Source: CAZTLI01 sp964614375 (GTDB lineage: Bacteria; Chloroflexota; Anaerolineae; Aggregatilineales; Phototrophicaceae). Taken from it: a stretch of 25,670 nucleotides of DNA. The stretch is taken from contig CAZTLI010000015.1 of NCBI GenBank assembly GCA_964614375.1, positions 1 through 25,670 of the forward strand, in the 5' to 3' direction. Position numbers and translations under genes: made by a program. Position 1 is the stretch's first letter. Every line of letters begins with the position of its first letter. Below the pieces are notes generated by a model. That model was not told the DNA's origin. It searched no databases and was given only the letters and a program-made list of their open reading frames with translations. Below are positions 22,310 through 25,670 of the stretch, piece after piece.

Positions 22310-24277
22310 ATGATGGACTTTGGTCGATGGGTGACGAGTGACCGCGAGGCCGCGACGGGTAAGGAGTGGCTGGTCACGAATGGCATCGGCGGTTACGCAT
22401 CGGGCACGATTGCGGGCGTCTTGACGCGGCGCTATCACGGTTTGCTGGTGGCGGCGCTGCGCCCCCCACTCGGGCGCACACTGCTGCTGACGAAGGTCGA
22501 TGAAACGGCGGTTTATCATCGGCAGGCGTTCGACCTGTTCACCAATCGTTGGAGCGAGAAAGAAATCGTCCCGCACGGCTATCAGCACCTCGAACGCTTC
22601 CAGCTGGAAGGCACGACGCCCGTCTGGACATTTGCCCTCAACGATGCCCTGCTAGAAAAGCGCGTGTGGATGCAGCGCGGCGCGAACACGACCTATATCC
22701 AGTATACGTTGCGGCGGGCGCAGCGTTCGATTGACCTGAGTATCAAGGCCTTCGTCAATTATCGCGACTATCACGGCTGCACGCGCGGCGAAGACCTGCC
22801 GCTAACGGTACAAGAAGTGGGCGAACGCGGCATTCGGGTGCAGTCCGGCGCGGATAATCCGCCATTTTACCTGCTGCTATCCGACGGCAGAGCCGTCACC
22901 CAGCATATCTGGTATAAAAATTTTTATCTGGCCGAAGAGGTCTATCGCGGCTTCCGCCTGCCCGAAGACCATCTTTTCGCGGGGCTGTTCCGTGTGACAC
23001 TGCCGCCCGGTCAATCGGTCACATTGGTCGCCAGCATGGACGAGTCCCCTCCCCTCGATAGCGAAGCGGTTTATCGTGACCAGCGCGCCTATGAAAACGG
23101 TCTGATCAAACAAAGCCAGCTAAACGCCGCACCGCCACAAATTCAGCAGCTTGTCCTCGCTGCTGACCAGTTCATCGTCAAGCGCAATACAGAAAAAGAA
23201 GCGCAGGGTACGTCGATTATCGCGGGGTATCACTGGTTTGGCGATTGGGGACGTGATGTGATGATCAGTCTGCCCGGTTTGACGCTGAATACACGCCGTT
23301 TTGCCGAAGCTGCCAATATCCTCCGCACCTTCGCCGGATATACCAATATGGGGATACTGCCTAATCGTTTCCCCGACAGTGGTGGCCGGCCTGATTACAA
23401 CACAGTTGATGCCACCTTGTGGTACTTCGAGGCCGTTCGCGCCTATTTCGATGCGACAAATGATGATGCCTTAGTCCGCGAACTATTCCCCACACTAACG
23501 GACATCATCGCGTGGCATTTGCGCGGCACACGCTACGAGATTCACGCCGATCCGGTAGACGGGCTGCTGTATGCCGGTGAAGAAGGCACGCAGCTTACGT
23601 GGATGGACGCCAAGGTCGATAATTGGGTGGTGACTCCACGCATCGGCAAACCGGTTGAGGTCAATGCGCTGTGGTATAACGCGCTGATGATTATGGCGGA
23701 TTTTGCCGAACGCCTGACCCTGACGGAAGGGGCAGACTATAATGACTTAGCCGTCCGCGTGAAGAATAATTTCGCCCGCTTCTGGAACGATAGGGTCGGT
23801 TATTGTTACGACGTGATTGATACACCCGGTGGCAATTCCGACGCGCGCCTGCGCCCGAATCAACTGCTTGCCGTCGCCCTGCCCCACAGTCCGCTGGAAG
23901 CCGAACAGCAAAAATCGGTGGTTGATACCTGCGCCCAGCATCTATTCACCTCGCATGGCCTGCGCTCCCTCTCCCCGGATGACCCGGACTATACCGGATT
24001 GTACGGCGGCGACTATTTTCAGCGCGATTCGGCCTATCATCAGGGCACAGTCTGGGCATGGTTAATCGCGCCCTTTATTGCCGCCCATCTGCGTGTCTAT
24101 GGCGATAAGGCGCTGGCGCGATCATTCCTGCAACCGCTGCTGCACCACCTCGATGCACACGGCGTCGGCACAATCGGCGAGATTTTCGACGGCGACCCCC
24201 CTTTCGCCCCGCGCGGCGCAATCGCCCAGGCATGGAGCGTGGCAGAAGTCTTGCGCGCCTGGTGGCTGACGATTTAG
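22310..24277 (+). CDS. Glycogen debranching enzyme, amylo-alpha-1,6-glucosidase type (GH133-like)
   Basis: The 655-residue cytoplasmic enzyme hydrolyses alpha-1,6 branch linkages in glycogen after trimming. An N-terminal GDE_N domain (~15-235) opens with EWLVTNGIGGYASGTIAG and TRRYHGLL. The C-terminal (alpha/alpha)6 barrel (~285-650) has GYHWFGDWGRDVMISLPGL (306-324, with candidate catalytic Asp residues 312 and 316), NRFPDSGGRPDYNTVDATLW, TWMDAKVDNWVVTPRIGKPV, EVNALWYNAL, and near the end the conserved GGDYFQRDSAYHQGTVWAW. Length and motifs indicate an intact enzyme. The ATG at 22310 is chosen because GGGGGAGGG lies 7 bases upstream; a TTG at 22304 is also in frame. No other glycogen genes are adjacent. 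Confidence 0.92.
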   Translation: MMDFGRWVTSDREAATGKEWLVTNGIGGYASGTIAGVLTRRYHGLLVAALRPPLGRTLLLTKVDETAVYHRQAFDLFTNRWSEKEIVPHGYQHLERFQLEGTTPVWTFALNDALLEKRVWMQRGANTTYIQYTLRRAQRSIDLSIKAFVNYRDYHGCTRGEDLPLTVQEVGERGIRVQSGADNPPFYLLLSDGRAVTQHIWYKNFYLAEEVYRGFRLPEDHLFAGLFRVTLPPGQSVTLVASMDESPPLDSEAVYRDQRAYENGLIKQSQLNAAPPQIQQLVLAADQFIVKRNTEKEAQGTSIIAGYHWFGDWGRDVMISLPGLTLNTRRFAEAANILRTFAGYTNMGILPNRFPDSGGRPDYNTVDATLWYFEAVRAYFDATNDDALVRELFPTLTDIIAWHLRGTRYEIHADPVDGLLYAGEEGTQLTWMDAKVDNWVVTPRIGKPVEVNALWYNALMIMADFAERLTLTEGADYNDLAVRVKNNFARFWNDRVGYCYDVIDTPGGNSDARLRPNQLLAVALPHSPLEAEQQKSVVDTCAQHLFTSHGLRSLSPDDPDYTGLYGGDYFQRDSAYHQGTVWAWLIAPFIAAHLRVYGDKALARSFLQPLLHHLDAHGVGTIGEIFDGDPPFAPRGAIAQAWSVAEVLRAWWLTI

Positions 24278-24318
24278 CTAGACGATAGCCCTATTTACAC
24301 CTATCACCAGATAGTCGA

Positions 24319-24350
24319 TTGCCCGCTGCGGCGAGCAAAGTGGTTTTTTT
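24319..24350 (+). terminator. Possible terminator after the debranching enzyme
   Basis: TTGC-CGC and GCG-GCAA form an imperfect stem (24319-24338, one mismatch), and T7 follows at 24344-24350 after a 5-base spacer. Stem strength is modest. Confidence 0.4.
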
Positions 24351-24538
24351 GCGCTGTGGCCTCGCCAATTACAGCGCCCTCGTTACCGGATGAATCCCCC
24401 CATAAACGTAATTTAAACGTGAAAATGGGAAAAATGTACCTGTCACATTCATTGTAAGACAACGATTTAGTCATTGATGTGCATTCAAAGGAATGTTGAT
24501 CATTCAGCTCAATTCTATGTTAATGAACGAGGAGCATC

Positions 24539-25670
24539 ATGAACCATCAGAAGCGTCTCATAATCATTATTACCACCGTCCTACTGGCGATGCTGGTGGC
24601 TGTAACGGGCTTTTCGCATGGCGCGGATAATGCCAGAGGCGGCAATGGTGCAGGTCATAATAACCCGAATAATCACGGAAGTGACCTGCTTGGCTGCCAG
24701 CGGAACAACCCGGCGCGGTTGGACTGTTCCAGTTTAGAAGTGACTGGCTACTGCGAAGGCGGCGAGGCTGTATTTGTCATTCGCAACACGGGCGAAGCAG
24801 GCGATGGCGATATGCTCGCTTCGACGGCGTATCGCATTGTCGTCGATGACGCGGTTGTCGAAAGCGGCGAAGTCCTATTAGAAGGCGGCGCGACGATGGA
24901 AATCCGCTATGACGGCGGTGGCATTGTCACATTGTATGCCGACCAGCAAGTGGGACATCCCGGCAATAGTCATCCACAAACAACTTTAAACTGTGCGCCT
25001 GTGACCCCCGAACCCACCGAAGAACCGATACCCGATCCCACCGATGAGGTCGTTCCTCCGGTGTTCGACGTGGTGATGAGCTGTGAGGAAAGCGGTAATG
25101 TCCTCTTCACCATTACCAATTTCGGCGGCAATATGCTGGAATCAGTTGATTACGACGTGACCGACGGCGACGGGATTGTGCTCACATCGGGATGGCTGCA
25201 ATTGAACGCGAACGAAAGTTTCGATGTATCGGCAGCCGCAGCGCCCCTGTTGACGCTGCGTGTGGGTGAAGCATATTTCCCATTCAACCCGGAATGCAGC
25301 CCAGCGCCCGACCCAACCGAAGAACCCACGCCTGACGAACAGGAACCCCCTGCCCTCGATGCAGCCGGCGAATGCGTGAATGGCGACACGGCAACCTTCG
25401 TCGTCACCAACTACGGCGGCGCGATGACCGAATCCGCTGTCTACGTCGTCTATGACAATGACGGCGCAACCGTGACATCGGGCGAGATTATGCTCGGCGG
25501 CGGCGAAAGCGTGGAAATAACGGCGAATGGTTATGGGGAAATGACGCTGGTCATTAACGAAGGTGAATTTGTGGTCACTGTCGAATGCTACCTGCCCGAC
25601 CCGACCGAAGAGCCGACGCCTGACGAACAGGAACCCCCTGCCCTCGATGCAGCCGGCGAATGCGTGAATG
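24539..25670 (+). CDS. Secreted tandem-module surface protein, 5' part
   Basis: The frame is open from the ATG at 24539 to the right edge, giving 377 residues so far. A signal peptide comes first (NHQKRLIIIITTVLLAMLVAVTG), then a Gly/Asn/His-rich patch, then beta-sandwich-like modules of about 96 residues with two Cys each. The recurring pattern is C-E/V-x-G...F-x-I/V-x-N-x-G-G...M-x-E-S...V/T-S-G-x...L...E-S...C. Modules are separated by acidic Pro/Thr linkers of the DPTEEPTPDEQEPP type. Modules two and three are complete, a first divergent one precedes them, and a fourth starts at the edge. The arrangement resembles CARDB-like repeats of cell-surface proteins. GAGGAG lies 4 bases before the ATG. 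No enzymatic motif or anchor is visible yet; the C-terminus is outside the window. Confidence 0.85.
   Translation, partial: MNHQKRLIIIITTVLLAMLVAVTGFSHGADNARGGNGAGHNNPNNHGSDLLGCQRNNPARLDCSSLEVTGYCEGGEAVFVIRNTGEAGDGDMLASTAYRIVVDDAVVESGEVLLEGGATMEIRYDGGGIVTLYADQQVGHPGNSHPQTTLNCAPVTPEPTEEPIPDPTDEVVPPVFDVVMSCEESGNVLFTITNFGGNMLESVDYDVTDGDGIVLTSGWLQLNANESFDVSAAAAPLLTLRVGEAYFPFNPECSPAPDPTEEPTPDEQEPPALDAAGECVNGDTATFVVTNYGGAMTESAVYVVYDNDGATVTSGEIMLGGGESVEITANGYGEMTLVINEGEFVVTVECYLPDPTEEPTPDEQEPPALDAAGECVN
25329..25670 (+). repeat. 54-bp exact direct repeat at a 288-bp period in the surface-protein gene
   Basis: Bases 25329-25382 and 25617-25670 are identical over 54 bp and about 20 bp further left differ at only a few positions. 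The distance of 288 bp equals 96 codons, one module plus linker. The second copy runs into the window edge, so the identity may continue. Confidence 0.9.

Noticed and set aside
24496..24524. TTGATC - 17 bases - GTTAAT as promoter of the repeat protein
   Set aside because: The implied start near 24531 would fall inside the GAGGAG ribosome-binding site, so it is unlikely to be the promoter used.
25150..25410. Minus-strand ORF of 86 codons rich in Ser and Gly
   Set aside because: It is antisense to the modular surface protein, whose repeat pattern shows the plus strand is coding.
25329..25670. Possible CRISPR array because of regularly spaced repeats
   Set aside because: The 288-bp period equals 96 codons in an open frame and the units are protein modules with linkers, not short repeats with spacers.

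Overview
The window reads as a chromosomal scaffold of a Chloroflexota bacterium, probably Anaerolineae-like. This is inferred from protein style only: a kinase-ATPase-TPR signalling protein, FHA proteins of the 'DLxxYG...SRxHA' type, secreted proteins with Pro/Thr/Glu linkers and SH3-like domains, and a tandem-repeat surface protein. No ribosomal marker is present. One run of exactly 100 N (14494-14593) is a scaffolding gap that truncates two convergent genes.

Layout. 1-1360 is a worn region: the tail of an RHS-repeat core on the minus strand, an intact DUF1801 gene, and the remains of a GlcG/HbpS-like gene with a one-base deletion. 1358-5165 carries a small membrane protein and a 1094-residue orphan sensor histidine kinase (six membrane helices, four PAS domains, one GAF). 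5185-5830 is a decayed Uma2-type gene. 5972-9040 is a PknK-like Ser/Thr kinase with ATPase and TPR regions; its stop codon overlaps the stop of the next, opposite operon.

9037-12873 (minus) is the most complete system in the window: a promoter, a cobalamin riboswitch, an intrinsic terminator, then a binding protein, permease and ATPase in the order btuF-btuC-btuD. The riboswitch makes vitamin B12 or a related corrinoid the likely substrate rather than a siderophore. B12 binding should favour the terminator and shut uptake down.

12949-15488 holds an alpha/beta hydrolase, a small possible upstream ORF, and two genes cut by the gap (a one-helix membrane protein and an FHA protein). 15990-20357 encodes envelope or exported functions: a GH99-like protein with an SH3-like tail, a TPR protein, and a large secreted SH3-containing protein. 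20736-24277 holds a second FHA protein, an SCP2-like protein and a full-length glycogen-debranching enzyme. The last gene (24539 to the right edge) is a secreted protein built from about 96-residue modules; the last visible copies share a 54-bp exact DNA repeat at a 288-bp period, and it runs off the window.

The Ser/Thr kinase and two FHA proteins plausibly belong to one phospho-Thr signalling network, but they are not in one operon and the link is inference. I found no CRISPR array, tRNA, rRNA, transposase or phage module. I do not see a clearly new defence or biosynthetic system. The best candidates for something undescribed are the inverted repeat around the debranching-enzyme promoter and ribosome-binding site, the C-terminal domain of the B12 ATPase, the repeat-module surface protein and the secreted protein at 18474-20357.
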